Below are positions 13,072-26,956 of a DNA stretch of 64,000 nt, piece after piece (position 1 is the stretch's first letter; every line of letters begins with the position of its first letter). The stretch comes from Colletes latitarsis (taxonomy: Eukaryota; Arthropoda; Insecta; Hymenoptera; Colletidae). Below the pieces are notes generated by a model. It searched no databases and was not told the origin of the DNA. It saw only the letters and a program-made list of their open reading frames with translations. Where the stretch lies: assembly GCF_051014445.1 (NCBI RefSeq), contig NC_135141.1, forward strand, positions 10,540,001 through 10,604,000, written 5' to 3'. A program made the position numbers and the translations under genes.

Positions 13072-15255
13072 AGACCTCATAACCGGTGTTATCCTCCAAA
13101 GTATTGATCGAATGCAGGTTTAATTGACTGCCTCAGTGTGGTACCGCATTACTGCGTTATCCATACCTGAAGAAACCCACGATCTGGCCAACAAGTATGC
13201 GAAAAATGCGAAAGTATGAGCCAGATGACGGCAAATCCCAGACATAAACCAGGTGAAACCGGTGTTATCCTCTAAAATATAGATCGAAACCAGGTTTAAT
13301 TGACTGTTTCAGTGTGGTATCACATTACTACGTGATCCAAACCAGTAAAACCCTAGGATCTGGCCAACAAGTATGCGATAAATGCGAAAGTATGAGCCAG
13401 ATTATTGCAAATACCAGGCATAACCCAGACCTAACCTGTGTTATCCTCTAAAATATTGATCCAATCCAGGTTTAATTGGTTGTTTCAGTGTGGTACCACA
13501 TTACTACTTGACCCAAACTAGAAAAAGCCCAGGATCTGACCAACAAGTTTGCGATAAATGCGAAATTATGAGCCGGATGAGGGCAAATCCCAGACATAAC
13601 CAAGACCTCCTAACCGGTGTTATCCTCCAAAGTATTGATCGAATGCAGGTTTAATTGACTGCCTCAGTGTGGTACCGCATTACTGCGTTATCCATACCTG
13701 AATAAACCCACGATCTGGCCAACAAGTATGCGAAAAATGCGAAAGTATGAGCCAGATGACGGCAAATCCCAGACATAAACCAGGTGAAGCCGGTGTTATC
13801 CTCAAAAATATAGATCGAAACCAGGTTTAATTGACTGTTTCAGTGTGGTATCACATTACTACGTGATCCAAACCAGTAAAACCCTAGGATCTGGCCAACA
13901 AGTATGCGATAAATGCGAAAGTATGAGCCAGATTATTGCAAATACCAGGCATAACCCAGACCTAACCTGTGTTATCCTCTAAAATATTGATCCAATCCAG
14001 GTTTAATTGATTGTTTCAGTGTGGTACCACATTACTACTTGACCCAAACTAGAAGAAGCCCAGGATCTGACCAACAAGTATGCGATAAGTGCGAAATTAC
14101 GAGCCAGATGATGGCATATCGCAGAAATAACCAAGACCTAACCGGTGTTATCCTCCAACGTATTGATCGAATGCAGGTTTAATTGACTGCCTCAGTGTGG
14201 TACCGCATTACTACGTTATCCATACCTGAAGAAACCCACGATCTGGCCAACAGGTATGCGAAAAATGCGATAGTATGAGCCAGATGAGGGCAAATCCCAG
14301 ACATAACCCAGACCTAACAGGTGTTATCCTGTAAAATATACATCGCAACCAGGTTTAATTGACTGTTTCAGTGTGGTACCAAATTACTACGTGATCCAAA
14401 CCAGAAAACCCCAGGATATGGCCAACAAGTATACGATAAATGCCAAAATATGAGCCAGATGATTCCTAATACCAGACATAACCCAGACCTAACTTGTCTT
14501 ATCCTCTAAAATATTGATCCAATCCTGGTTTAATTGACTGTTTCCGTGTGGTACCACATTACTATGTGATCCAAACTAGAAAAAGCCCAGGATCTGACCA
14601 ACAAGTATGCGATAAATGCGAAAGTATGAGCCAGATGATTGCAAATACCAGACATAACCCTGGCGTAACCTGTGTTATCCTCTAAAATATTGATCCAATC
14701 CATGTCTAATTGTCTGTTTCAGTGTGGTACCACATTACTACGTGATCCAAACCGGTAAAACCCTAGGATCTGGCCAACAAGTGTGCGATAAATGCGAAAG
14801 TATGAGCCAGATGATTGCAAATGCCAGACATAACCCAGACCTAACCTGTGTTATCCTCCAAAATATTGATCCAATCCAGGTTTAATTAACTGTCTCAGTG
14901 GGGCACCATATTACTACGTGATCCAAACCAGAGGGAAACCCAGGATCTGGCCAACAAGTATGCGATACATGGGAAAGTATGAGCCAGATGATTCCAATTA
15001 CCAGACCTAACACAAACATAACAAGTGTTCCCCTCTAAAGTATTGATCGAATGCAGATTTAGTTGACTGCTTCAGTGTGGTACCGCATTACTATGTTATC
15101 CAAACCTGAAGAAAGCCACGATCTGGCCAACAAGTATGCGAAAAATGCGAAAGTATGAGCCAGATGAGGGCAAATCCCAGACATAAACCAGACGAAACCG
15201 GTGTTATCCTCTAAAATATAGATCGAAACCAGGTTTAATTGACTGTTTCAGTGTG
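13072..15255 (+). repeat. Duplicon Y, copy 2
   Basis: Copy of 9190-11373 at offset 3882. After about 15255 the satellite switches to a subtype with GAAATGGCCAATAGG, also seen at 3700-3800 and 5480-5580, marking a recombination junction. Confidence 0.88.
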
Positions 15256-16339
15256 GTATCACATTACTACGTGATCCAAACCAGAAAACCCCAGGAAATG
15301 GCCAATAGGTATGCGAAAGATACGATAGTATGAGCCAGATGAGGGCAAACCCCAGATATAACCCTGACCTAACCGGTGTTATCCGCTAAAATATAGATCG
15401 AAACAAGGTTTAATTGACTGTTGCAGTGTTGAACCATATTACTACGTGACCCAAACCAGAAAAAGCCCAGGATCTGGCCAACAGGTATGCGAAAGATGCG
15501 AGAGTATGAGCCAGATGATGGCAAATTCCAGACCTAACCCAGACCAAACCGGTGTTATCCTCTAAAATATTGTTCGAATCCAGGATTAGTTGACAGTTTC
15601 AGTGTGTTACCAAATTACTACGTGATCCAAACCAGAAAACCCCAAGATCTGGCCAACAAGTATGCGATAAATGCGAAAGTATGAGCCAGATGAGGGCAAA
15701 TCCCACACATAACCAAGACCTAACCTGGTGTTATCCTCTAAAATATAGATCGAAACCAGGTTTAATTGACAGTTTCTGTGTGGTACCACATTACTGCGTG
15801 ATCCAAACCAGAAATAGCCCCGGATCTGGCCAACAGGTATGCGATAAATGCGAAAGTATGAGCCAGATGATTGCAAATACCAGACATAACCCAGACCTAA
15901 CCAGTGTTATCCTCCAAAGTATTGTTCGAATCCGGGTTTCATTGACTGTTTCAGTGTGGTAGCACATTACTATGTCATCCAAACCAGAGAAAAACCCAGG
16001 ATCTGGCGGACAAGTTTGCGGTAAATGCAAAAGAATGAGCCAGATGAGGGCAAATCTCAGAAACAAGCCAGACCTAACCGGTGTTATCCTCTAAAATATT
16101 GATCCAATCCAAGTTTAATTGACTGTTCCAGAGTGGTACCACATTTGTACGTGATCCAAACCAGTAAAAACCCAGGATCTGGCCAACAGGTATGCGAAGG
16201 ATGCGATAGCATGAGCCAGATGAGGGCAAATCCCAGACATAACCCTGACCTAACCGTTGTTATCCTCTAAAATCTAGATCGAATCCAGGTTTTGTGGACT
16301 GTTTCAGTGTGGTACCGCATTTCTACGAGATCCAAACCA

Positions 16340-18091
16340 GTAAAAGCCCAGGCTCTGGCCAACAGGTATGCGGAGGATGCGAAAGTATGAGCCAGATGAG
16401 GGCAATTCCAGACATGAGCCTGACCTAACCGGTGTTATCCTCTAAAATATACATCGAAACCTGGTTTAGTTGTCTGCTTCAGTATGGTACGACATTACTA
16501 CGTGATCCAAACCAGAAAAACACCCAGGAACTGTCCAACAATTATATGAAATTGCGAAAGTATGAACCAGATAAGGGCAAATCCCAGACATGACCCAGAC
16601 CTAACCGGTGTTATCCTCTAAAATATACATCGAAACCTGGTTTAGTGGACTGTTTCAGTATGGTACGACATTACTACGTGTTCCAAACCAAAAAATACCC
16701 CGAATCTGCCGAACAAGTATGCGACAAATGCGACAGTATGAGCCAGATGAGGGCAAATCCCAGACATAAGCCTGACCTAACCGGTGTTATCCTCTAAAAT
16801 ATACACCGAAACCAGGTTTAGTGGACTGTTTCAGTGTGGCACCACATTACTACGTGATCCAAACCAGAAAACCCCAGGTTCTGGTCAACAGGTATGCGAA
16901 AGATGCGACAGTATGAGCCAGATGATGGCAAATCCCAGACATAAATCCGACCTAACCGGTGTTATCCTCTAAAATATAAATCGAAACCAGGTTTAATTGA
17001 CTGTTTCAGTGTGGTACCACAGTACTGCGTGATCCAAACCAGAAATAGCCCAGGATCTGGCCAACAGGTATGCGAAAGTATGAGGCATGTGAGGGCAAAT
17101 GCCAGACCTAACCCAGACCTAACCTGTGTTATCCTCCAAAATATTGAACCAATCCAGGTTTAATTGACTGTTTCAGTGTGGTACCACATTACTACGTGAT
17201 CCAAACCGGAAGAAAACCCAGGATCTGGCCAAGATGTATGAGAAAATAGCGAACGTATGAGCCAGATGTGGGCAAATCGCGGACGTAACCCAGACCTAGC
17301 CGGTGTTATCCTCTAAAGTATACATCGAAACCAGGTTTAATTGACTGTCTCAGTGTGGTAGCACATTACAACGTCATGGAAACCAGAAGAAAACCCAGGA
17401 TCTGGCCAAGAAGTACGAGAAAAATGTGTACGTATGAGCCAGATGAGGGCAAATCGCAGACGTAACCCAGACCCTACCGTTGTTATCCTCTAAAGTATAC
17501 ATCGAAACCAGGTTTAATTGACTGTTTCAGTGTGGCATCACACTAGTACGTGATCCAAACCAGAAAAAGCCCAAGATCTGGTCAACAGTTATGCGAAAGA
17601 TGCGAAAGTATGAGCCAGGTGAGGGAAAATCCCAGACAGAAACGAGTGCCAACAGGTGTTTTCCTCTAAAATATTCTTCGACTCCAGGTTTAATTGACTG
17701 TTTCAGTGTGGTAGCACATTACTACGTCATGGAAACCAGAAAAAACCCAGGATCTGGCCAAAAGGTATGCGAAAGATGCGACAGTATGAGCCAGATGAGG
17801 GCAAATCCCAGACATAACCCAGACCTAACCGGTGTTATCCCCTAAAGTATAGATCGAAACCAAGTTTAGTGGACTGTTTAAGTGTGGTACCACATTTCTA
17901 CGTGATCCAAACCAGAGGAAAACCCAGGATCTGGCGAACAAGTTTGTGATAAAAGCGAATGTATGAGAAAGATGAAGGCGAATCCCAGACATAACCCAGA
18001 CCTAACCGGTGTTATCCTCTAAAATATAGTTCGAATCCCGGTTTAGTGGACTGTATCAGTGTGGTACCACATTTCTACGTGATACAAACCA
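16340..18091 (+). repeat. Ten-monomer higher-order unit (about 1752 bp)
   Basis: The diagnostic run GTAAAAGCCCAGGCTCTGGC followed by CGGAGGATGCG at 16340 recurs at 18092, an offset of 1752 bp or ten monomers of about 175 bp. The shared order continues through GAGGGCAATTCCAGACATG, CACCCAGGAACTGTCC and ATGAACCAGATAAGG to about 18370. This defines one full unit and the start of a second. Confidence 0.85.
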
Positions 18092-18092
18092 G
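16640..18092 (+). repeat. Eight-monomer duplicon, copy 1 (copy 2 at 19450-20902)
   Basis: Same variant order at offset 2810: CCCCGAATCTGCC, ATACACCGAAACC, AGTATGAGGCATGTGAGGG, a GAAAATAGCGAACG monomer, AAGTACGAGAAAAATGTGTA, ACAGAAACGAGTGCCAACAGG and GTTTGTGATAAAAGCGAATG. Differences are single bases. The right edge at 18092 is exact: this copy continues into AGTAAAAGCC and the other into AGAAATAAGCC. Confidence 0.88.
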
Positions 18093-18370
18093 TAAAAGCC
18101 CAGGCTCTGGCCAACAGGTATGCGGAGGATGCGAAAGTATGAGCCAGATGAGGGCAATTCCAGACATGAGCCTGACCTAACCGGTGTTATCCTCTAAAAT
18201 ATACATCGAAACCTGGTTTAGTTGACTGCTTCAGTATGGTACGACATTACTACGTGATCCAAACCAGAAAAACACCCAGGAACTGTCCAACAATTATATG
18301 AAATTGCGAAAGTATGAACCAGATAAGGGCAAATCCCAGACATGACCCAGACCTAACCGGTGTTATCCTC
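18092..18370 (+). repeat. Partial second copy of the ten-monomer unit
   Basis: About 280 bp matching 16340-16618 at offset 1752. It then switches to ATTGATCCAATCCAAGTTTAA monomers, so only one and a half monomers of the second unit survive here. Confidence 0.8.
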
Positions 18371-19449
18371 TAAAATATTGATCCAATCCAAGTTTAATTG
18401 ACTGTTCCAGTGTGGTACCACATTACTACGTGATCCAAACCGGAAGAAAACCCAGGATCTGGCCAAGATGTATGAGAAAAAAGCGAACGTATGAGCCAGA
18501 TGTGGGCAAATCGCGGACGTAACCCAGACCTAGCCTGTGTTATCCTCTAAAGTATATATCGAAACCAGGTTTAGTGGACTGTTTCAGTATGGTACCACAT
18601 TTCTACGTGATCCAAACCAGAAAAAACCCAGGATCTGGCTAATAAGTATGCGAAAGATGCGATAGTATGAGCCTGATGAGGGCAAATCCCAAACATAACC
18701 CTGACCTAACCGGTGTTATCCTCTAAAATATACATCGAAACCAGGTTTAGTTGACTGTTTCAGTGTGGTACGACATTACTACGTGTTCCAAACGAAAAAA
18801 TACCCCGAATCTGCCCAACAAGTATGCGACAAATGCGACAGTATGAGCCAGATGAGGGCAAATCCCAGACATAAGCCTGACCTAACCGGTGTTATCCTCT
18901 AAAATATACATCGAAACCTGGTTTAGTTGACTGTTTCAGTGTGGTACGACATTACTACGTGATCCAAACCAGAAAAACACCCAGGAAATGTCCAACAATT
19001 ATATGAAATTGCGAAAGTATGAACCAGATAAGGGCAAATCCCAGACATGACCCAGACCTAACCGGTGTTATCCTCTAAAATATTGATCCAATCCAAGTTT
19101 AATTGACAGTTTCAGTGTGGTACCACATTACTACGTGATCCAAACCGGAAGAAAACCCAGGATCTGGCCAAGATGTATGAGAAAAAAGCGAACGTATGAG
19201 CCAGATGTGGGCAAATCGCGGACGTAACCCAGACCTAGCCGGTGTTATCCTCTAAAGTATATATCGAAACCAGGTTTAATTGACTGTGTCAGTGTGGTAG
19301 CACATTACTACGTCATGGAAACCAGAAAAAACCCAGGATCTGATCAAAAGGTATGCGAAAGATGCGACAGTATGAGCCAGATGTGGGCAAATCCCAGGCA
19401 TAACCCAGACCTAACCGGTGTTATCCACTAAAATATAGATCGAATCCAG

Positions 19450-20902
19450 GTTTAGTGGACTGTTTCATTATGGTACGACATTACTACGTGTTCCAAACCA
19501 AAAAATACCCCGAATCTGCCCAACAAGTATGCGACAAATGCGACAGTATGAGCCAGATGAGGGCAAATCCCAGACATAAGCCTGACCTAACCGGTGTTAT
19601 CCTCTAAAATATACACCGAAACCAGGTTAAGTGGACTGTTTCAGTGTGGCACCACATTACTACGTGATCCAAACCAGAAAACCCCAGGTTCTGGTCAACA
19701 GGTATGCGAAAGATGCGACAGTATGAGCCAGATGATGGCAAATCCCAGACATAAATCCGACCTAACCGGTGTTATCCTCTAAAATATAAATCGAAACCAG
19801 GTTTAATTGGCTGTTTCAGTGTGGTACCACAGTACTGCGTGATCCAAACCAGAAATAGCCCAGGATCTGGCCAACAGGTATGCGAAAGTATGAGGCATGT
19901 GAGGGCAAATGCCAGACCTAACCCAGACCTAACCTGTGTTATCCTCCAAAATATTGAACCAATCCAGGTTTAATTGACTGTTTCAGTGTGGTACCACATT
20001 ACTACGTGATCCAAACCGGAAGAAAACCCAGGATCTGGCCAAGATGTATGAGAAAATAGCGAACGTATGAGCCAGATGTGGGCAAATCGCGGACGTAACC
20101 CAGACCTAGCCGGTGTTATCCTCTAAAGTATACATCGAAACCAGGTTTAATTGACTGTCTCAGTGTGGTAGCACATTACAACGTCATGGAAACCAGAAGA
20201 AAACCCAGGATCTGGCCAAGAAGTACGAGAAAAATGTGTACGTATGAGCCAGATGAGGGCAAATCGCAGACGTAACCCAGACCCTACCGGTGTTATCCTC
20301 TAAAGTATACATCGAAACCAGGTTTAATTGACTGTTTCAGTGTGGCATCACACTAGTACGTGATCCAAACCAGAAAAAGCCCAAGATCTGGTCAACAGTT
20401 ATGCGAAAGATGCGAAAGTATGAGCCAGGTGAGGGAAAATCCCAGACAGAAACGAGTGCCAACAGGTGTTTTCCTCTAAAATATTCGTCGACTCCAGGTT
20501 TAATTGACTGTTTCAGTGTGGTAGCACGTTACTACGTCATGGAAACCAGAAAAAACCCAGGATCTGGCCAAAAGGTATGCGAAAGATGCGACAGTATGAG
20601 CCAGATGAGGGCAAATCCCAGACATAACCCAGACCTAACCGGTGTTATCCCCTAAAGTATAGATCGAAACCAAGTTTAGTGGACTGTTTAAGTGTGGTAC
20701 CACATTTCTACGTGATCCAAACCAGAGGAAACCCCAGGATCTGGCGAACAAGTTTGTGATAAAAGCGAATGTATGAGAAAGATGAAGGCGAATCCCAGAC
20801 ATAACCCAGACCTAACCGGTGTTATCCTCTAAAATATAGTTCGAATCCCGGTTTAGTGGACTGTATCAGTGTGGTACCACATTTCTACGTGATACAAACC
20901 AG
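19450..20902 (+). repeat. Eight-monomer duplicon, copy 2
   Basis: Copy of 16640-18092 at offset 2810 (sixteen monomers). A piece of it, about 19870-20062, is also the closest match to the satellite immediately left of the retro-insertion (52610-52803), which links this region to the 52-kb region by a duplication. Confidence 0.88.
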
Positions 20903-21210
20903 AAATAAGCCAGGATTTTGCTAACAAGTATGCGAAATATGCAAATGTATGAGCCAGATGTGGGCAAATCCCAGACATAACCCAGACCTAACCGGTGTTA
21001 TCATCTAGAATATTGATCCAATCCAAGTTTGATTGACAATTTCAGTGTGGTACCACATTACTACGTGATCCAAACCAGAAAATCCCAGGATCTGTACAAC
21101 AGGTGTGCGAAAAATGCGAAAGTATGAGACAGATCAGGTCAAATCCCAGACATAAGCCATACCAAACCGGTGCTATCCTCTAAAATATAGATCGAAACTA
21201 GGTTTAGTTG

Positions 21211-21230
21211 ACTATATCAGGGTTATCCAA
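21211..21230 (+). repeat. Deletion junction of the KpnI-less short monomer type (18 bp shorter)
   Basis: Normal monomers read TTTCAGTGTGGTACCACATT and on to ACGTTATCC. Here the text goes from ATATCAG directly to GGTTATCC, removing 18 bp and the KpnI site. The same short form, with private base changes, occurs near 22784, 24352, 26442, 29061, 31151, 33071, 34468, 42280, 43676, 53156, 55953, 58903, 61170 and 62561. I saw none before 21 kb. One ancestral deletion spread by duplication is the simplest reading. Confidence 0.85.
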
Positions 21231-24200
21231 ACCTGAAGAAAACCCAGGATCTGGCCAAGAATTATGGGAAAAATGCGTACGTATAAACAAGATGAGGGCA
21301 TGTCGCCTATCTAAACGAGACCCAACCGGTGTTATCATTTGAAATATTGATCGGGGCCTGGTTTAATTGACTGTGTCAGTGTGGTACCACATTACTACGT
21401 GATCCAAGCCAGAAAGAGCCCAGGATCTGGCCAACAACTATGCGAAGAATGCGAAATTATGAGCCAGGTAAGGGCAAATCCCAGACATAACCAAGACCTA
21501 ACCGGTGTTATCCTCTAGAATATAGATCCAAAGCAGGATTAATTGACTGTTTCAGTGTGGTACGACATTACTGCGTTATCCAAACCAGAAAAAACCCAGG
21601 ATCTGGCCAACAAGTTTGCGATAAATGTGAAAGTATGAGCCAGAAGATTGCAAATACCAGACCTAACACAAACCTAACCGTTGTTACCCTCTAAAATATA
21701 GATCGAATCCAGGTTTAATGGACTGTTTCAGTGTGGTACCACATTTCTGCGTGATACAAACCGGAAATAACCCAGGATCTGGCAAACAAGTATGCGAAAA
21801 AAGCGAATGTATGAGCCAGATGAGGGCAAATCCCAGACAAAACCCAAACCTAACCTGTGTTATCCTCTAAAATATAGATCGAAACCAGGTTTAATTGACA
21901 GTTTCAGTGTGGTAGCACATTACTACATCATGGAAACCAGAAAAAACCCAGGATCTGGCCAAATGGTATGCGAAAGATGCGACAGTATGAGCCAGATGAG
22001 GGCAAATCCCAGACATAACCCAGACCTAACCGGTGTTATCCATTAAAATATAGATCGAATCCAGGTTTAGTGGTCTGCTTCAGTGTGGTACCACATTTCT
22101 ACGTGATCCAAACCATAAAAAACACAGGATCTGGCTAACAAGTATGCGAAAGATGCGAAAGTATGAGCCAGATGAGGGCAAATCCCAGACATAACCCAGA
22201 CCTAACCGGTGTTATCCTCTAAAATAGAGTTCGAATCCAGGTTTAATTGACAGTTTAAGTGTGGTACCACATTACTACGCGATCCAAACCAGTAAACCCC
22301 AGGATCTGGCCAACATGAATCCGAAAAATGCGAAAGTTTGAATCAGATGAGTGCAAATCCCAGACAGAAACGAGTGGCAACAGGTGTTTTCCTCTAAAAT
22401 ATTGTTCGAATCCAGGTTTCATTGACTGTTTCAGTGTGGTGGCACATTACAACGTCATCCAAACCAGAAAAAGCCCAGGGTCTAGCCAACAGGTATGCGA
22501 AAAATGCGACAGTATGTGCCAGATAGGGGCAAATCCCAGACATAACCCAGACCTAACCGGTGTTATCCTCTAAAATAGAGTTCGAATCCAGGTTTAGTGG
22601 ACTGTATCAGTGTTGTACCACATTACTGCGTGATCCAAACCAGAAAACCTCAGGATCTGGCCAACGGGTATGCGAATGATGCGACAGTATGAGCCAGATG
22701 AGGGCAAATCCCAGACATAACCCAGACCTAACCGGTGTTATCCTCTAAAATATAGATCGACACTAGGTTTAGTTGACTATATCAGGGTTATCCAAACCTG
22801 AAGAAAACCCAGGATCTGGCCAAGAATTATGAGAAAAATGCGTACGTATGAGCAAGATGAGGGCATGTCGCCTATCTAAACGAGACCCAACCGGTGTTAT
22901 CATTTGAAATATTGATCGGGGCCTGGTTTAATTGACTGTGTCAGTGTGGTACAACATTAATACGTGATCCAAACCAGAGGAAAACCCAGGATCTGGCCAA
23001 GATGTATGAGAAAAAAGCGAACGTATGAGCCAGATGTGGACAAATCGCGGACGTAACCCAGACCTAACCGTTGTTATCCTCTAAAATATTGTTCGAATCC
23101 AGGTTTAGTTGCCTGTTTCAGTGTGGTACCACATTACTGCGTGATCCAAACCAGAAGAAAACCCAGGATCTGGCCAACAAGTATGCTATAAATGCGAAAG
23201 TATGAGCCAGATAGTTGCAAATACCAGACCTAACACAAACCTAACCGGTGTTATCCCCTAAAATATAGATCGAATCCAAGTTTAGTGGACTGTTTCAGTG
23301 TGGTACCACATTTCTACGTGATCCAAACAAGAAAAAACCCAGGGTCTGGCTAACAAATATGCGAAAGATGCGATAGTATGAGCCTGATGAGGGCAAATCC
23401 CAGACATAACCCAGTCCTAACCGGTGTTATCCTCTAAAATATAGATCGGATCCAGGTTTAATTGACAGTTTCAGTGTGGTACCACGTGACTACATGATCC
23501 AATCCAGAAAACCCCAGGATCTGGCCAACGGGTATGCGAAAGATGCGACAGTATGAGCCAGATGATGGCAAATTCCAGACCTAACCCAGACCTAACCCTT
23601 GTTATCCTCTAAAATATAGATCGAAACCAGGTTTAATTGACTGTTGCAGTGTTGTACCACATTACTACCTGATCCAAATCAGAAAAAGCCCAGGATCTGG
23701 CCAACAGGTATGCGAAAGATGCGACAGTATGAGCCAGATGATGGCAAATTCCAGACCTAACCCAGACCTAACCCTTGTTATCCTCTAAAATATAGATCGA
23801 AACCAGATTTAATTTTCAGTTTCAGTGTGGTACCACATTACTACGCTATCCAAACCAGAAGAGAACCCAGGATCTCACCAAGATGTATGAGAAAAAAGCG
23901 AACGTATGAGCCAGATGTGGCAAATCGCGGACGTAACCCTGACCTAACCGGTCTTATCCTCTAAAATATACATCGAACCAGGCTTAATTGGTACTGTTTC
24001 AGTATGGTACGACATTACTACGCGATCCAAACCAGAAGAAAACCCAGGATCTGGCCAACAAGTATGCGATTAATGCGAAAGTATGAGACAGATGTTTGCA
24101 AATACCAGACCTAACACAAACCTAACCGTTGTTTTCCTCTAAAATATTGTTCGAATCCAGGTTAAATTGACAGTTTCAGTGTGGTACCACATTACTACGT

Positions 24201-24689
24201 GATCCAAACCAGAATACCCCAGAATCGGGCCAACGGGTATGCGAAAGATGCGACAGTATGAGCTAGATGAGGGCAAATCCCAGACATAAACCAGACCTAA
24301 CCGGTGTTATCCGCTACAATATAGATCGAAACCAGGTATAATTGACTGTTTCAGGGTTATCGAAACCAGAAAAAGCCCAGGATCTGTCCAACAGGTATGC
24401 GGAAGATGCGATAGTATCAGCCAGATGAGGGCAAATCCCAGACATAACCCAGACCTAACCGGTGTTATCCTCTAGAATATTGATCCAATCCAAGTTTAAT
24501 TGACAATTTCAGTGTGGTACCACATTACTACGTGAACCAAACTAGAAAATTCCCGGATCTGTCCAACAGGTATGCGAAAGATGCGATAGTATGAGCCAGA
24601 TGAGGGAAAATCCAAGCCAAACCCGGTCCTAACCTGTGTTATCCTCTAAAATGTAGATCGAAACCAGGTTTAATTGACAGTTTCAGTGT

Positions 24690-25565
24690 GGTACCCCATT
24701 ACTACATGATCCAAACCAGAAAACCTCAGGATCTGGCCAACGGGTATGCGAATGATGCGACAGTATGAGCTAGATGAGGGCAAATCCCAGACATAAACCA
24801 GACCTAACCGGTGTTATCCGCTACAATATAGATCGAAACCAGGTTTAATTGACTGTTGCAGTGTTGTACCACATTACTACCTGATCCATACCAGAAAAAG
24901 CCCACGATCTGGCCAACAGGTATGCGAAAGATGCGAAAGTATGAGCCAGATGAGGGCAAATTCCAGACATAACCCAGACCTAACCTGTGTTATCCTCTAG
25001 AATATTGATCCAATCCAAGTTTAATTGACAATTTCAGTGTGGTACCACATTACTACGTGATCCAAACCAGAAAACCCCAGGATCTTGCCAACAGGTATGC
25101 GAAAGATGCGATAGTATGATCCAGATGATGGCAAATCCCAGACATAACCCATACCCAACCGGTGTTATCCTCTAAAATATACATCGAAACCAGGTTTAAT
25201 GGACTGTTTCATTGTGGTACCACATTTCTACGTGATAAAAGCCAGAAATAAGCCAGGATCTGGCTAACAAGTATGCGAAAAATGTGAAAGTATGAGCCAG
25301 ATGATTGCAAATACCAGACCTAACACAAATCTAACCGATGTTATCCTCTAAAATATAGATCGCATCCAGATTTAGTGGACTGTATCAGTGTGGTACCACA
25401 TTTGTACGTGATACATACAAGATATAAGGCAGGATCTGGCTAACAAGTATGCGAAAAATGCGATTGTATGAGCCAGATGAGGACAAATCCCAGACATAAC
25501 CCAGACCTAACCGGTGATATCCTCTAGAATATTGATCCAATCCAAGTTTAATTGACAATTTCAGT
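24690..25565 (+). repeat. Five-monomer duplicon inside block B, copy 1 (copy 2 at 26957-27831)
   Basis: Offset 2266 at GTACCCCATTACTACATG, at AGGATCTTGCCAACAGG and at CAAGATATAAGGCAGG. To the left, the offset at TCCAAGCCAAACCCGG is 2091. To the right, at CAGTGTCGTACC, it is 2441. So the second copy has gained one 175-bp monomer on each side. Confidence 0.85.
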
Positions 25566-26956
25566 GTCGTACCACATTACTACGTGATCCAAATCAGAAA
25601 ATCCCAGGATCTGTCCAACAGGTATGCGAAAGATGCAATAGTATGAGCCAGATGAGTGCATATCCCTGACATAACCCTGACCTAACCGGTGTTATCCTCT
25701 AAAATATACATCGACACCAGGTTTAATTGACTGTTTCAGTGTGGTACGACATTACGGCGTGGTCCAAACCAGAAGAAAACCCAGGATCTGGCCAACAAGT
25801 ATGCGATAAATGTGAAAGTATGAGCCAGATGATTGCAAATACCAGACCTAACACAAATCTAACCGGTGTTATCCTTTAAAATATTGATCGAGGCCAGGTT
25901 TAGTTGACTGTTTCAGTGTGGTACCACATTACTCCGTGATCCCAACCAGAAATAGCCCAGGATCTGGCCAACAAGTATGCGATTAATGCGAAAGTATGAG
26001 CCACATGATTGCAAATACCAGACCTAACACAAACCTAACCGGTGTTATCCTCTAAAATATAAATCGAAACCAGATTTAATTTTCTGTTTCAGTGTGGTAC
26101 CACATTACTACGTTATCCAAACCAGAGGAAAACCCAGGATCTGGCCAAGAAGTATGAGAAAAAAGCGAACGTATGAGCCAGATGAGGGCATATCGCAGAC
26201 GTAACCCAGACCTATCCGGTGTTATCCTCTAAAATATACATCGAAACCAGGTTTAATTGACTGTTTCAGTGTGGTATCACATTAGTACGTGATCCAAACC
26301 AGAAAAAGCCCAGGATCTGGTCTACAGGTATGCGAAAGATGCGAAAGTATGAGCCTGATGAGGGCAAATCCCAGACATAACCCAGACCTAGCCTGTGTTA
26401 TCCTCTAGAATATACATCGAAACCAGGTATAATTGACTGTTTCAGGGTTATCGAAACCAGAAAAAGCCCAGGATCTGTCCAACAGGTATGCGAAAGATGC
26501 GATAGTATGAGCCAGATGAGGGCAAATCCCAGACATAACCCAGACCTAACCGGTGTTATCCTCTAGAATATTAATCCAATCCATGTTTAATTGACAATTT
26601 CAGTGTGGTACCACATTACTACGTGAACCAAACCAGAAAATTCCAGGATCTGTCCAACAGGTATGCGAAAGATGCGATAGTATGAGCCAGATGAGGGAAC
26701 ATCCAAGCCAAACCCGGTCCTAACCTGTGTTATCCTCTAAAATGTAGATCGAAACCAGGTTTAATTGACAGTTTCAGTGTGGTACCCCATTAGTACATGA
26801 TCCAAACCAGAAAACCCCAGGATCTGGCCAACGGGTATGCGAAAGATGCGACAGTATGAGCTAGATGAGGGCAAATCCCAGACATAAACCAGACCTAACC
26901 GGTGTTATCCGCTACAATATTGATCGAAACCAGGTTTAATTGACAGTTTCAGTGTG

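Noticed and set aside
15681..15962. The longest open frame (93 codons, plus strand) as a gene
   Set aside because: It is satellite sequence spanning about one and a half monomers. Its translation (SQMRANP..., then ...SMSQMIANT...) is the monomer read twice, and sibling monomers have stops in the same place. There is no start context, codon pattern or domain.
18021..18050. CENP-B box in monomers with TTCGAATCCCGG
   Set aside because: The mammalian core needs TTCG, four bases, A, two bases, CGGG. Here the A is a C and CGGG is not at the right spacing, and other monomers match less well. I found no acceptable match in the common monomer text.
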